A DNA stretch of 64,000 bases from Desertivirga brevis. GTDB lineage: Bacteria > Bacteroidota > Bacteroidia > Sphingobacteriales > Sphingobacteriaceae. The stretch is taken from contig NZ_JAFEWF010000002.1 in NCBI RefSeq assembly GCF_017355835.1, positions 248,001 to 312,000 on the forward strand. The letters run 5' to 3'. A program made the position numbers and the translations under genes. Each line of letters starts with the position of its first letter. The first letter of the stretch is position 1. The notes below the pieces were generated by a model. That model was not told where the DNA came from and ran no database searches. It worked only from the letters and a program-made list of their open reading frames with translations. Below are positions 1 through 9,240 of the stretch, piece by piece.

Positions 1-1982
1 TTAATTCGGTTAGAAACCTGGTACCCGATCCGCTGCCTTTTACAAGGGAGCATATTGAGCCCTGGCCGGGAGGAAGAACAAATCATTACTATTTTGATCT
101 TAATCGTGATTGGGCCTGGCAGTCGCAATTAGAGACTAAACAAAGAATTGGAGTATATAATAAGTGGTTGCCTCAAATCCATGTAGATTTTCATGAGCAA
201 AGCTATAACGAACCCTATTACTTCGCGCCCGCGGCCGAGCCTTTTCATCAGGACATCACTCCCTGGCAGCGGGAGTTTCAAACGCTGATAGGAAGAAACA
301 ATGCAAAATATTTCGATGACAAAGGTTGGTTGTACTTTACAAAAGAGCGATTCGACCTCCTTTATCCTTCTTATGGAGATACTTATCCAACCTATAGTGG
401 CTCTATTGGTATGACCTACGAACAGGGAGGCTCTGGAAGAGCGGGAGTTGCGGTATTGAACAGACAAGGGGATACGCTTACGCTTGCTGAAAGAATAGAG
501 CATCATTTCACAACTGGCTTATCTACAATTGAAGTAGCTTCGGCTAATGCCATCAAGGTAGTTTCAGAATTCCAAAGTTATTTCCGTAATAGTAAGTATA
601 GGCCATCCGGAATGTATAAAACATATGTAGTTAAAGGAGGGAACACTGAAAAACTAAAAAGTTTGGGCCGCTTACTTGAGAGAAATGGAATTGAGTTCGG
701 ATATGGAGCTAAGGCTAATGCCCGCGGATTTAACTATTTAACCGGGAAAAACGAAAGGTTGGAAGTTACTCCTGGTGACCTGGTGATCAGTGCCTATCAG
801 CCTAAATCTGTATTGCTGAAGGTATTATTTGAACCTCGAACTTTTGTTTCAGACTCTGTAACCTATGACATAACGGCCTGGGCGGTCCCTTATGCTTATG
901 GAATGCAGACTTATGCATTAACAGACATTATAAAGCCTGTAGTAAAGTCTCTTAGAGAAGACAACTTATTGAATCAAAAAGCGCCACCTCCAATTGCCTA
1001 TGCGATAAATTGGAATTCTGTTAACGATGTAAGGTTTTTGGCAGATCTTCTCAGAAAGAACGTTAAAGTCCGTTATTCAGAAGTTCCCTTTACATCTAGC
1101 GGAGTTAATTTTAACTCGGGGTCGTTAGTTGTGATAAGGTCTGGGAACGATGGCCTTGGCGTTGCATTTGATAGCTTGATCCAAATCATAGCCAAGAAAC
1201 ACAACATAAACCTTCGTAGCATTCATTCCGGATTTGCAGATAAGGGTCCTGATTTGGGCTCTGGTCGGTTTAGATTAGTTAAAAAACCTAGAATTGCAGT
1301 TATTGGAGGAGAAGAGACTTCTCCCCAGGCTTTTGGCGAAATATGGCATTTTTTTGAGCAGGAAATAGGGTTTCCTGTTTCGGTGATCAACACAAATGAT
1401 GTGTCTAACCTAAATCTTTTTGAATTTAATGTTTTGATCTTTCCGGACGGAAATTACACGAAGTCCTTTCCAGCCGATAAATTGTTGAGTTGGGTTACTG
1501 CTGGTGGTAAACTTATTGTAATGGAAGATGCAATTATGCAAGTTGCCGGTAAAAAGGGTTTTAATATCACACTTAAGGAAGATGAGAAGAAAGAGCTCTC
1601 TAATATAGAAATTATTCCCTACGCCGACAGGGAGCGTGTGTCGGTAAAGAGCAATATTCCCGGAGCTGTTTTCAAGCTTCGAATTGATAATACTCATCCT
1701 CTTGCTTTTGGTTATCCTGATTACTATTTCACGTTAAAACTCAGCGACAAATTGTATAACTATATGAATGGAGGCTGGAATGTCGGGTTGTTTAATAAGC
1801 AGAGTTACGTCACAGGATTTGTTGGGGCATCAACCCGAAAGAAATTAGTTGAAGGCCTGGTATTTGGGGTTCAGGAAGTGGGGGATGGATCAATCGTTTA
1901 CCTTGCAGATGATGTTTTATTTCGGGGTTTTTGGGAGAATGGAAAGCTGATGTTTGGTAATGCGGCGTTTTTGGTTCCCTAA
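1..1982 (+). CDS. M14 family zinc carboxypeptidase, C-terminal part (5' end outside window)
   Basis: The reading frame is open from base 3 to the stop, 659 residues, so the true start lies left of the window. Near the left edge the frame reads NHYYFDLNRDW and then HVDFHEQ, which match the region of M14 metallocarboxypeptidases that carries the third zinc ligand (the His of the DxHxQ stretch). The large Bacteroidota M14 proteins have a long C-terminal extension, and here it includes a stretch near 1280-1460 (RIAVIGGEE, then VLIFPDGNY) that resembles a class I glutamine-amidotransferase-like fold. These proteins are usually secreted and trim peptides; the signal peptide cannot be seen here. Family assignment is strong, substrate unknown. 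Confidence 0.85.
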   Translation, partial: NSVRNLVPDPLPFTREHIEPWPGGRTNHYYFDLNRDWAWQSQLETKQRIGVYNKWLPQIHVDFHEQSYNEPYYFAPAAEPFHQDITPWQREFQTLIGRNNAKYFDDKGWLYFTKERFDLLYPSYGDTYPTYSGSIGMTYEQGGSGRAGVAVLNRQGDTLTLAERIEHHFTTGLSTIEVASANAIKVVSEFQSYFRNSKYRPSGMYKTYVVKGGNTEKLKSLGRLLERNGIEFGYGAKANARGFNYLTGKNERLEVTPGDLVISAYQPKSVLLKVLFEPRTFVSDSVTYDITAWAVPYAYGMQTYALTDIIKPVVKSLREDNLLNQKAPPPIAYAINWNSVNDVRFLADLLRKNVKVRYSEVPFTSSGVNFNSGSLVVIRSGNDGLGVAFDSLIQIIAKKHNINLRSIHSGFADKGPDLGSGRFRLVKKPRIAVIGGEETSPQAFGEIWHFFEQEIGFPVSVINTNDVSNLNLFEFNVLIFPDGNYTKSFPADKLLSWVTAGGKLIVMEDAIMQVAGKKGFNITLKEDEKKELSNIEIIPYADRERVSVKSNIPGAVFKLRIDNTHPLAFGYPDYYFTLKLSDKLYNYMNGGWNVGLFNKQSYVTGFVGASTRKKLVEGLVFGVQEVGDGSIVYLADDVLFRGFWENGKLMFGNAAFLVP

Positions 1983-1998
1983 TAATAAAAGTAAATAT

Positions 1999-2026
1999 AT
2001 AAGCCGGACACTTAGGTCCGGCTTAT
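1999..2026. terminator. Hairpin between convergent peptidase genes
   Basis: An 11-bp perfect stem (ATAAGCCGGAC with GTCCGGCTTAT) closes a 6-base loop. It lies 16 bases after the M14 stop and 4 bases before the M16 stop. A T-rich tract follows on the plus strand and an A/T-rich tract on the other side, so it can serve both convergent genes. Confidence 0.8.
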
Positions 2027-2030
2027 ATTG

Positions 2031-4883
2031 CTATTTCTTTTCAGGAAGCAAAACAAACTTTATCAAGTTATTACCACTTAGATACTTGTTTGCTGTGACT
2101 TTCAGACTCTCTGGACTAATCTTTTTGAGATTATCAAGGTAGGTTAGTACCTGTTTTACGTCATCTTTGTTCTGGTACTGTCCGCTCAGGTAAGCCAGCC
2201 AAAAGCCGTTATCTTTTAATTGAACTTCTGTACTCCTTCTCTCTTCTGCAACAAATTTCTCGATATCATCTTTTTCAGGGCCTTTTTGCTTAACCTTATT
2301 TATCTCATCTATGGTTGCAGTTATCAGCTTGTCAACATTAGCAGGCGCACATCCAAATACAAATGTAAAAGCGAAGCGGTTGCGAGGGAACTTATTATAA
2401 GAAACAAAGGCTCCAGGACTATAAACTCCGCTCTCTTCTTCTCTTAAACGCTCGGTTAATTTTATTTGAAGTACTTCCGCAAGGGCGTCCAGTTGATTGT
2501 TAGTTTCTTCATTATAAACATAATCTCCATTCATAATTAGCCTTACGTTAGCCTTATCTTCCTGACCTTTCCAAACAGTTTTACTAATTTTTCCTGCAGG
2601 GGGATAGATACCCAGGTCTTTAGCTACTTCTTTCCGTTGAGTCGATGGCAGGCCGCCCAGATATTGTTCAAGCAGAGGCTTCATTTCCTCGACGTTAAAG
2701 TTTCCAACGAAAGTGAACGTGAAGTCGCTTGCATCCGCAAATCGTTCCCTGTAGATGTCAAAGGCCCTATCTAGGTTAATTTGAGCCAATTTTGCTGCAC
2801 TTGGTCCTGTTCTCCGAGGATTGTATCTTCCCAAAACGGCAGAGATAGTGTCGGAAAAAACACTGCCAGGGTCATTATTTCGGTTTGCCAGTGCCCCTTT
2901 CTGCTGCGATACAAATGCCTGGAATATCTCTGCATCTTTTCTTGGCTGAGTGAAATACATGTACGTTAGCTGTAAGGCTGTTTCAAGATCTTTAGGGGCA
3001 GCAAATCCGTTTAATCCTTCAGTCCTTTCTGCGATATAAGGATTTACCGATACTCTTTTGCCTGTCAGCATTTTTGGCAATTGGATTGAATTGAACTCTC
3101 CAATCCCACTCCGCGAAATTATTGCTGAAGCATTAGCTGCCGACTGAAAATCTTTATCAGGATATAGCGAGGTTCCTCCGGGACTGAAAGCGGCGAACTG
3201 TATTTCATCATTCTTGAAATCCGTAGGTTTTAAAACAACTTTTACTCCATTACTTAACGTTAGTTCTGTAACTCCAAGTTCTGCTATTTTCTTTTCTGTA
3301 CTTATTTTTCCTGGAGTAGGTTTGTTAGCTAAGAGGGGCTTGTTTGAAACCTGATCTATGTAAGCAACTATTTCTGATTTTTGAACCTCTTGCATCCATG
3401 AATTCACTTTAGCTTCATCAGGCAACGCTGCGGCCTCTTTTTCAGGAGCCATAATAATTACATCCCTGTTCGTTTCAGTCAAATATTTTTTTGCTAGCTC
3501 ATTTACTTCATTCAGACCTATTCCTGGCACGCTGGCTTGTGCGATAGCATACTCATAAGCAATACCTGGGCTTGCTTCACCTTCGAGGAATAATCTTACA
3601 TATTCCTGCACATAGCTCTGAGAATTGGTTTTATCCTTTTCTCTAAAGGCTGCTTCCATTGAGGTAAGGTAGGATTGTTTTGCCCTGTCTAGCTCCGTCT
3701 GAGTAAATCCGAATTTCTTAACCCTTTCTGTTTCTGTAAATACCGCTTTGAAACCTTTTTCAAGCTCGCCCTGCCCTGGTTTAGAAACAACCACAGATGA
3801 TGCCACATCAAGGTTCGCTAAAAAACCACCAATACTGCTTCCCCCTTGTAAAAATGGAGGATTGGCTTGCTTCATCAGCTCGGCAAAACGTGCTCCGAGC
3901 ATTTGGTTGTATAACGAACGAACAATACTATTTCTATAGTCCGTTTTTGTTTTCAAGTGCATCTCGGGATGTTTTACATAAACCTGAGCAACGGTATAGG
4001 GAAATTCTGGATCCGTAACAGCAATAAATTGGTTTTTATTATGAAGAGGGATATTGTACTCTTTCCTTGGTTTAGCATTAGGAGGCGTTGTGAGATCGGA
4101 GAATTTATCTTTGATCATCTGTTCTACTTTTGCCACATCGATATCTCCCACTACAATCAAAGCTTCCAGGTCAGGTCTGTACCAGGTTTTATAGAAATCC
4201 AGAATAGTTTCCCGCTTGAATGTCTTAAGTACTTCTTCGGTTCCTATAGGTAACCTGTCTGCATATCTGGAGTTGTTGAATAGAAGAGGCAGCCATTTAT
4301 TCTGCATTCTTTCAGCTGCTCCTTTACCCAATCGCTTTTCCTCAAGTATCACACCTCGTTCCTTTTCAATTTCTGCGGGATCGAAGCTTGCATCTTGAGC
4401 CCAATCCCTCATTATTTGTATGCTATTCCTGAATAATACAGAATCGTCGGTTGGTACAGGGAGCTGGTATACTGTTTCATCAAAGCTGGTATAAGCATTT
4501 AGATCAGCACCGAATCTTATTCCAGATTTTTGCAGATAGTTCACCAAAGCATTCTTAGGATAGTTCTTTGTCCCGTTAAAGCTCATATGCTCTGTAAAGT
4601 GGGCCAAGCCTCGCTGATCATCATTCTCAAGTACAGAACCCGCCTTAATGGCCAAATAAAGTTGAGCACGATCTTTGGGTTCTGTGTTTCTGCGAATGTA
4701 ATAGGTGAAGCCATTCGGAAGCTTTCCCATTATTACTGCAGAGTCAAGCGGAATTGTGTCATTGGAAATGGCTGCGGCTGTGTTGGTTGTATTTCCCGTT
4801 GGCCTTACTGATGTACAGCTCCCAATTAACAGCCAGGCGCTCACAGAAATGGGAATAAGGTTTCTTAAATATGGTGTTATCAT
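2031..4883 (-). CDS. M16 family (pitrilysin/insulinase-like) zinc metallopeptidase, lipoprotein
   Basis: A 950-residue protein with an N-terminal signal and lipobox LIGSC (Cys23), so it should be an envelope lipoprotein. The inverted zinc motif H95-F-T-E-H99 is intact and a downstream Glu in the KERGVILEE stretch (residues 174-182) supplies the third ligand. The length fits two or four M16 half-domains in one chain; as is usual for M16 proteins, only the N-terminal half has the HxxEH motif, while the C-terminal half (from about residue 540) is the inactive partner. The family degrades peptides that fit its closed chamber. The gene stands alone, convergent with the M14 peptidase and divergent from anmK. 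Confidence 0.92.
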   Translation of the reverse strand: MITPYLRNLIPISVSAWLLIGSCTSVRPTGNTTNTAAAISNDTIPLDSAVIMGKLPNGFTYYIRRNTEPKDRAQLYLAIKAGSVLENDDQRGLAHFTEHMSFNGTKNYPKNALVNYLQKSGIRFGADLNAYTSFDETVYQLPVPTDDSVLFRNSIQIMRDWAQDASFDPAEIEKERGVILEEKRLGKGAAERMQNKWLPLLFNNSRYADRLPIGTEEVLKTFKRETILDFYKTWYRPDLEALIVVGDIDVAKVEQMIKDKFSDLTTPPNAKPRKEYNIPLHNKNQFIAVTDPEFPYTVAQVYVKHPEMHLKTKTDYRNSIVRSLYNQMLGARFAELMKQANPPFLQGGSSIGGFLANLDVASSVVVSKPGQGELEKGFKAVFTETERVKKFGFTQTELDRAKQSYLTSMEAAFREKDKTNSQSYVQEYVRLFLEGEASPGIAYEYAIAQASVPGIGLNEVNELAKKYLTETNRDVIIMAPEKEAAALPDEAKVNSWMQEVQKSEIVAYIDQVSNKPLLANKPTPGKISTEKKIAELGVTELTLSNGVKVVLKPTDFKNDEIQFAAFSPGGTSLYPDKDFQSAANASAIISRSGIGEFNSIQLPKMLTGKRVSVNPYIAERTEGLNGFAAPKDLETALQLTYMYFTQPRKDAEIFQAFVSQQKGALANRNNDPGSVFSDTISAVLGRYNPRRTGPSAAKLAQINLDRAFDIYRERFADASDFTFTFVGNFNVEEMKPLLEQYLGGLPSTQRKEVAKDLGIYPPAGKISKTVWKGQEDKANVRLIMNGDYVYNEETNNQLDALAEVLQIKLTERLREEESGVYSPGAFVSYNKFPRNRFAFTFVFGCAPANVDKLITATIDEINKVKQKGPEKDDIEKFVAEERRSTEVQLKDNGFWLAYLSGQYQNKDDVKQVLTYLDNLKKISPESLKVTANKYLSGNNLIKFVLLPEKK

Positions 4884-5099
4884 AGTTATATTGATATCGA
4901 ATTCGCGTGAATTTAAATTTTTATTAAGTTTTTCCTATAATATATCCAGCTTAAAAATAAAAGTCAAACTAGAGTAAAGGTTAATCAAGGTACTGTTTGG
5001 CACAGAAGCATGATGTTTATTTTATAAATATTATTAAAACTACAATTAGTTTGGTTAGAACAAGCTTATTTTACTAATCTACATGTTGTTAATTTGAAT

Positions 5100-6281
5100 A
5101 TGAACAGATTTTTGAAGCGCCTTTTCGAGTTATCACAGGCAGATGCGAGGTTGGTGGTCGGACTAATGTCAGGAACCTCCCTTGATGGACTAGATATAGC
5201 TCTTTGCAGATTTACTGGATGTGGCTTGGCTACTTGTGTTGAGGTACTTCATGCTGCTACATTTCCCTATTCAGAGGATTTTAAGCAAGACCTACGATCT
5301 GTATTTTCGAAGCGTGAGGTAGACCTTGAGAAGGTGACACTGTTAAATGCAAAAATAGGAGAGGTTCATGGAGACCAGATACTTCGTGCCTTAAAAGATT
5401 GGGGAGTTGATCCTTCTGCGGTTAATTTTATAGCTAGTCATGGTCAAACGATTTACCATGCACCGAAGCGATTCCATGGTTTAACCACTTATCCTAATGC
5501 TACTCTTCAAATAGGGGATGGGGATCACATTGCATTCAAAACGGGAATCATAACGATCAGCGATTTCAGACAAAAGCATCTTGCAGCAGGGGCAGAAGGT
5601 GCACCTTTGGCCTTGTACGGTGATTATATTCTCTTTTCATCGTCCTCGGAGAACCGGGTTTTGTTAAACATCGGTGGTATATCTAATTTTACTTATCTGC
5701 CGGCTTTGCAGAGTGGAGGGATAATTTGCAGCGATATCGGTCCCGGAAACACGATGATTGATCTTTTAACAAAAAAATATTTCAATATTCCTTTTGATGA
5801 TGGAGGACAGATTGCAGCCAGGGGAAAAGTATGCAGAAAGCTATTAGCTGAACTAATTGCACATCCATTTTTTCACGAACCACTTCCCAAAACAACAGGC
5901 CCGGAATTATTTAATACCAACTACCTTGAAGCGGCCATAATAAATTCAGGAAGTACCGGCCTGGCGGCTGAGGATCTTATCACCACTGTAACTCAATTTA
6001 CAGCGGAGGCCATAGCAAAAGGGATAAAAGAGGGTTGTAATGCACCGTCACTTGCAATTTATGCAAGCGGTGGGGGAAGTCATAATCAATATCTTATAAA
6101 CAGTTTACGGCAGTTGCTGCCGCAATGTAAAATAGATAGGTTTGAATCTTTAGGAGTTAGTGCAGACGCAAAAGAAGCTGTTTTATTTGCAGTATTAGCC
6201 AATGAAACAGTATGTGGATCTAAAGTAGATACTGGAGCCGGCCCAGCAGTAACGATGGGTAAGATTAGCTTGCCGGATTAA
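5100..6281 (+). CDS. anmK: Anhydro-N-acetylmuramic acid kinase
   Basis: AnmK phosphorylates and opens the 1,6-anhydro ring of anhMurNAc, returning cell-wall turnover products to MurNAc-6-phosphate. The ATP-binding signature GLMSGTSLDGLD is at the N terminus, followed by the expected ASHGQT and DIGPGNTMID stretches and a GGGSHN motif near residue 320. I chose the ATG at 5100 (393 residues) over an in-frame TTG two codons upstream. It is a single gene, divergent from the M16 peptidase across about 215 bases, and followed by a long hairpin. Confidence 0.95.
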   Translation: MNRFLKRLFELSQADARLVVGLMSGTSLDGLDIALCRFTGCGLATCVEVLHAATFPYSEDFKQDLRSVFSKREVDLEKVTLLNAKIGEVHGDQILRALKDWGVDPSAVNFIASHGQTIYHAPKRFHGLTTYPNATLQIGDGDHIAFKTGIITISDFRQKHLAAGAEGAPLALYGDYILFSSSSENRVLLNIGGISNFTYLPALQSGGIICSDIGPGNTMIDLLTKKYFNIPFDDGGQIAARGKVCRKLLAELIAHPFFHEPLPKTTGPELFNTNYLEAAIINSGSTGLAAEDLITTVTQFTAEAIAKGIKEGCNAPSLAIYASGGGSHNQYLINSLRQLLPQCKIDRFESLGVSADAKEAVLFAVLANETVCGSKVDTGAGPAVTMGKISLPD

Positions 6282-6288
6282 AAAATAA

Positions 6289-6342
6289 ACGAATTACACG
6301 AATTACTAATAAGTTATGACTTGTGTAATTCGCGTAATTCGT
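6289..6342. terminator. Long near-perfect inverted repeat between anmK and pit
   Basis: The left arm acgaattacacgaattac (6289-6306) pairs with gtaattcgcgtaattcgt (6325-6342) over 18 bp with one mismatch, around an 18-base loop. Each arm is itself a direct repeat of an ACGAATTAC-like 9-mer. It sits between convergent genes and can act as a bidirectional terminator, but the internally repeated arms look more like a dispersed intergenic repeat. Compare the GATTACACxGAT units at 41387-41696. Confidence 0.7.
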
Positions 6343-6361
6343 GTTCTTCAACGTATAAACT

Positions 6362-7372
6362 TTATTGAAAAAAATTAATTACAAAATAAGTTAAGGCGGC
6401 CAAAGTAGCTGAAACTGGTATAGTTAGAATCCACGCCCAGATCAGGTTGATCGTAACTCCCCATCTAACAGCAGAAACACGTTTAGTTAAACCCACACCA
6501 ATAATTGAACCAGTAATGGTATGTGTAGTTGAAACAGGGATTCCAAAGTGCTCGGTAATACCAAGGGTTACAGCGCCCGCAGATTCGGCTCCAACTCCTT
6601 CGAGCGAAGTTACTTTCGTAATCCTGGATCCCATTGTCTTTACAATTCTCCAGCCGCCACTCATTGTACCCAAAGCGATAGCACCATAACATACTACAGG
6701 GATCCATTCGGGCATAGAAGCATCATTTGTAATAACGTTGGCAGCTACCATAGACACATAAATAATACCCATTACTTTCTGAGCATCATTTCCGCCATGG
6801 GTAAAACTTAAAGCTGCTGATGAAAGGAGTTGCAGTCTCTTGAACCATTTCTCAGCAGTTGCCGGCTTGGCATGCCGGCATACATTAATGATTACCAGTG
6901 TTATAATCACCGAGATTATCATACCAATGATAGGGGCGAGTACAATAAATGAAATGGTGGTTAGAATCTTACTTACGTTAATGGCCTGGAGTGCGGCATC
7001 ACCCATAGTGAGTGCTTTTGCCATACCTGCTCCTCCGAACCCGCCAATAAGTGTATGAGATGAACTTGAAGGAATACCGTAGTACCAGGTTAACAGGTTC
7101 CATGCAATCGCCGCAAGTAAACCGGCAAAAATCACATGTAGCGTTATATATTGTTCTAAAACTGTTTTGGCAATTGTGTTCGCAACCTTATGGTCATCGA
7201 AATAAAAATAAGCAGCGAAATTAAATATAGCAGCCCATAATACTGCCTGGAAAGGCGAGAGGACTTTTGTTGAAACGATAGTTGCTATTGAATTTGCGGC
7301 ATCGTGGAATCCGTTAATATAATCGAACGCCACGGCCATAATAATAACAACTACTAAAAGGGTAGTTACCAT
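6362..7372 (-). CDS. Inorganic phosphate transporter, PiT family
   Basis: A 336-residue polytopic membrane protein with the PiT signature GFHDAANSIAT near residues 21-31 and the repeated half near residue 190 (FTHGGNDAQKVMG). PiT proteins import phosphate, usually as a metal-phosphate complex, by coupling to H+ or Na+. The start lies 10 bases after the stop of the DUF47 (PhoU-like) gene, so the two are co-transcribed. This DUF47-PiT pair is common across bacteria. Confidence 0.93.
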   Translation of the reverse strand: MVTTLLVVVIIMAVAFDYINGFHDAANSIATIVSTKVLSPFQAVLWAAIFNFAAYFYFDDHKVANTIAKTVLEQYITLHVIFAGLLAAIAWNLLTWYYGIPSSSSHTLIGGFGGAGMAKALTMGDAALQAINVSKILTTISFIVLAPIIGMIISVIITLVIINVCRHAKPATAEKWFKRLQLLSSAALSFTHGGNDAQKVMGIIYVSMVAANVITNDASMPEWIPVVCYGAIALGTMSGGWRIVKTMGSRITKVTSLEGVGAESAGAVTLGITEHFGIPVSTTHTITGSIIGVGLTKRVSAVRWGVTINLIWAWILTIPVSATLAALTYFVINFFQ

Positions 7373-7382
7373 TATGTTCGTT

Positions 7383-8030
7383 TTAAGCGTTCTTTACAAG
7401 GATAGACTCCATAACATTAGCAGCGTCTTCACACTTATCGGTAGCAGTTTCTAATGCCGAAAGTATTTCTTTGTATTTTATCAGCGCTACTGCATCTTTC
7501 TCATATTCGAACAGTTCACCTACTGCGGTATCAAAAATGTAGTCTGCCTGATTTTCCATGCTATTAATTCGGACACAGGAATCTGTAATTACACGGATGT
7601 TTTTTAGGTTTTTGAGTTCCACTACAGCTTTATCTACGTCCTGGCAACCTTGCAAAACAAGTTCAGCAAGTTTTTTAATAGGGGGAGTCATTACTTTTAC
7701 CTTATACAATTGAATACGGCTGGCTGAACCATGGATAAAGTCAGCTATGTCGTCAATAGCTGAAGCCAAGGCGTGAATATCCTCGCGATCAAATGGGGTA
7801 ATGAAGTTTTTGCCTAGTTCTAAAAATATTTGGTGAGTGATTTCATCGCCCTTGTGTTCAAGATCTTCAATGATCTTCCCTATCTCCTGTCTGCGGTCTT
7901 CATCTGTAGCGTTAACAAAATCATTTAGAGCCTCGCCAATCTTTATAAGATTACCACTTGCTTGCTCAAATAGAGGGAAAAATTTACGATCCTTCGGAAT
8001 GAAATACTGGAATATGCCGTTTAAACCCAT
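7383..8030 (-). CDS. DUF47 family PhoU-like protein
   Basis: A 215-residue all-helical protein with the two-repeat pattern of the DUF47/PhoU-like family: EDLEHKGDEITHQIF (about 49-63) in the first half and RINSMENQADYIFD (about 155-168) in the second. Family members are genetically tied to PiT transporters and are thought to control their activity; the exact mechanism is not settled. It is the first gene after the repeat array described at 8049-8082 and is followed at 10 bases by pit. The start codon overlaps the last 11-bp unit of the repeat array. Confidence 0.9.
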   Translation of the reverse strand: MGLNGIFQYFIPKDRKFFPLFEQASGNLIKIGEALNDFVNATDEDRRQEIGKIIEDLEHKGDEITHQIFLELGKNFITPFDREDIHALASAIDDIADFIHGSASRIQLYKVKVMTPPIKKLAELVLQGCQDVDKAVVELKNLKNIRVITDSCVRINSMENQADYIFDTAVGELFEYEKDAVALIKYKEILSALETATDKCEDAANVMESILVKNA

Positions 8031-8048
8031 AATGTTAATAAATCATTA

Positions 8049-8082
8049 CAAAGGTATTACAGCAATGTTAAGTTAATGTTAA
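8049..8082 (-). promoter_or_regulatory. Candidate Pho-box promoter of the DUF47-pit operon
   Basis: Read on the minus strand, two adjacent 11-bp direct repeats, TTAACATTAAC (8082-8072) and TTAACATTGCT (8071-8061), are followed after 4 bases by TACCTTTG (8056-8049), an exact match to the Bacteroidota -10 consensus TAnnTTTG. No TTG lies at the right distance upstream, which suits activator-dependent promoters. Two weaker units continue the 11-base phase and TTAACATT appears again just before the ATG at 8030. Direct repeats of 11 bp beside the -10 box are the layout of E. coli Pho boxes, and TTAACA is the half-site of Bacillus PhoP. The assignment to PhoB is inference. Confidence 0.6.
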
Positions 8083-8090
8083 GGATGCCA

Positions 8091-9137
8091 TTATACTGGA
8101 ATAAAATTTTGTTTCGCTTTCTCTAGGGTAAATGCAAAAGTTGATCCCACTCCCTCTGTGCTTCTTACAGTTATCGTTTGCTGATGGGCTTCTAATATGT
8201 GTTTCACAATAGCAAGGCCTAGTCCTGAACCACCAATTTGCCGCGACCTGCTTTTGTCAGTCCTGAAAAATCGTTCAAATAACCTGGGTAGTGCTTTTTC
8301 TTCGATTCCTGCGCCGTTATCAGTAACCTCTACCAAGATTTGATCATGAAGTTCGAATAGTTTCAGGGATGTTGTGCCTCCCTCTTTTCCGTATTTTATC
8401 GAATTATCAATTAAGTTCACCAACACTTGGCAAATTTTGTCCCGGTCGGCATTCACCCAGGTCGGCGAGTCATATTTGTCTTTGAAAATAAGACTGATTT
8501 TATGTTTATTAGCCTTCCCCTCCATCTGCTCGGTAACTTCATTTATTAAAACAGAAATGTCAAATTTTTCGAAGTTGATCGGCACTTCGCCGCTTTCCAA
8601 TTTTGATATGATATCGATGTCTTTGATCAGGTAGCTTAAACGGTCAACATTCTTTGCCGCCTTTCTTAGAAAATGCTCAACCTGGTCATGATCCTCAAGT
8701 CCCTCCTCGTCTAACAATGCATCTATGTAACCCTGGATGGCAAATAGCGGTGTTTTAAGTTCGTGAGAGATATTTCCAAGGAATTCACGTCTGTATTGCT
8801 CCTGCTGCTTTAATGCTTCAATTTCAATCTTTTTTACCCTAGCCCATTCTTTTACTTCCTGTTCCACATCGTTAATAGGATCGTTACTTACATATTCTCC
8901 TATAGCATCCTTCAGGTCCTTTCCCAGTTTAAGGTTGTGTATCAGCTTGTAAATCAACTTGATCTTGCTATATACGTAGCGTTCTATCAAATAATAAAAT
9001 ACGACAAAGCAAGTGATAAGGGTGATGATAAAAGTGATGACAAGATCAGTTAGGCTATGTTGAAAGTAGTAATTAACTAAACCAAGCGAAAGGGCAACAA
9101 CAAAAGCATTAATAAATACAAGTACCCTAAGTTTCAT
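8091..9137 (-). CDS. PhoR-like membrane sensor histidine kinase
   Basis: A 348-residue kinase with two N-terminal transmembrane helices (about 5-25 and 30-50), almost no periplasmic loop, a linker, a HisKA domain with the phospho-acceptor H125 in SHELKTP, and a HATPase domain with N box (NLIDNSIKYG), DNGAGI and GGSGLGLAIVKHI. The layout matches PhoR-type kinases without a PAS domain. It is followed after 60 bases by the DUF47-pit operon, which suggests phosphate sensing, but no response regulator is adjacent. The gene upstream on the same strand is the FAD protein of the polyketide operon, 103 bases away. Confidence 0.88.
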   Translation of the reverse strand: MKLRVLVFINAFVVALSLGLVNYYFQHSLTDLVITFIITLITCFVVFYYLIERYVYSKIKLIYKLIHNLKLGKDLKDAIGEYVSNDPINDVEQEVKEWARVKKIEIEALKQQEQYRREFLGNISHELKTPLFAIQGYIDALLDEEGLEDHDQVEHFLRKAAKNVDRLSYLIKDIDIISKLESGEVPINFEKFDISVLINEVTEQMEGKANKHKISLIFKDKYDSPTWVNADRDKICQVLVNLIDNSIKYGKEGGTTSLKLFELHDQILVEVTDNGAGIEEKALPRLFERFFRTDKSRSRQIGGSGLGLAIVKHILEAHQQTITVRSTEGVGSTFAFTLEKAKQNFIPV

Positions 9138-9240
9138 TTCTCAAATATTTCTTTTTTTAACCAAGACAACTTCATCTCTTTTGCAGTTTAGGATATATTG
9201 ACCTAAGCGATAAGCTTATATTCATCCTGATACAAGTATA

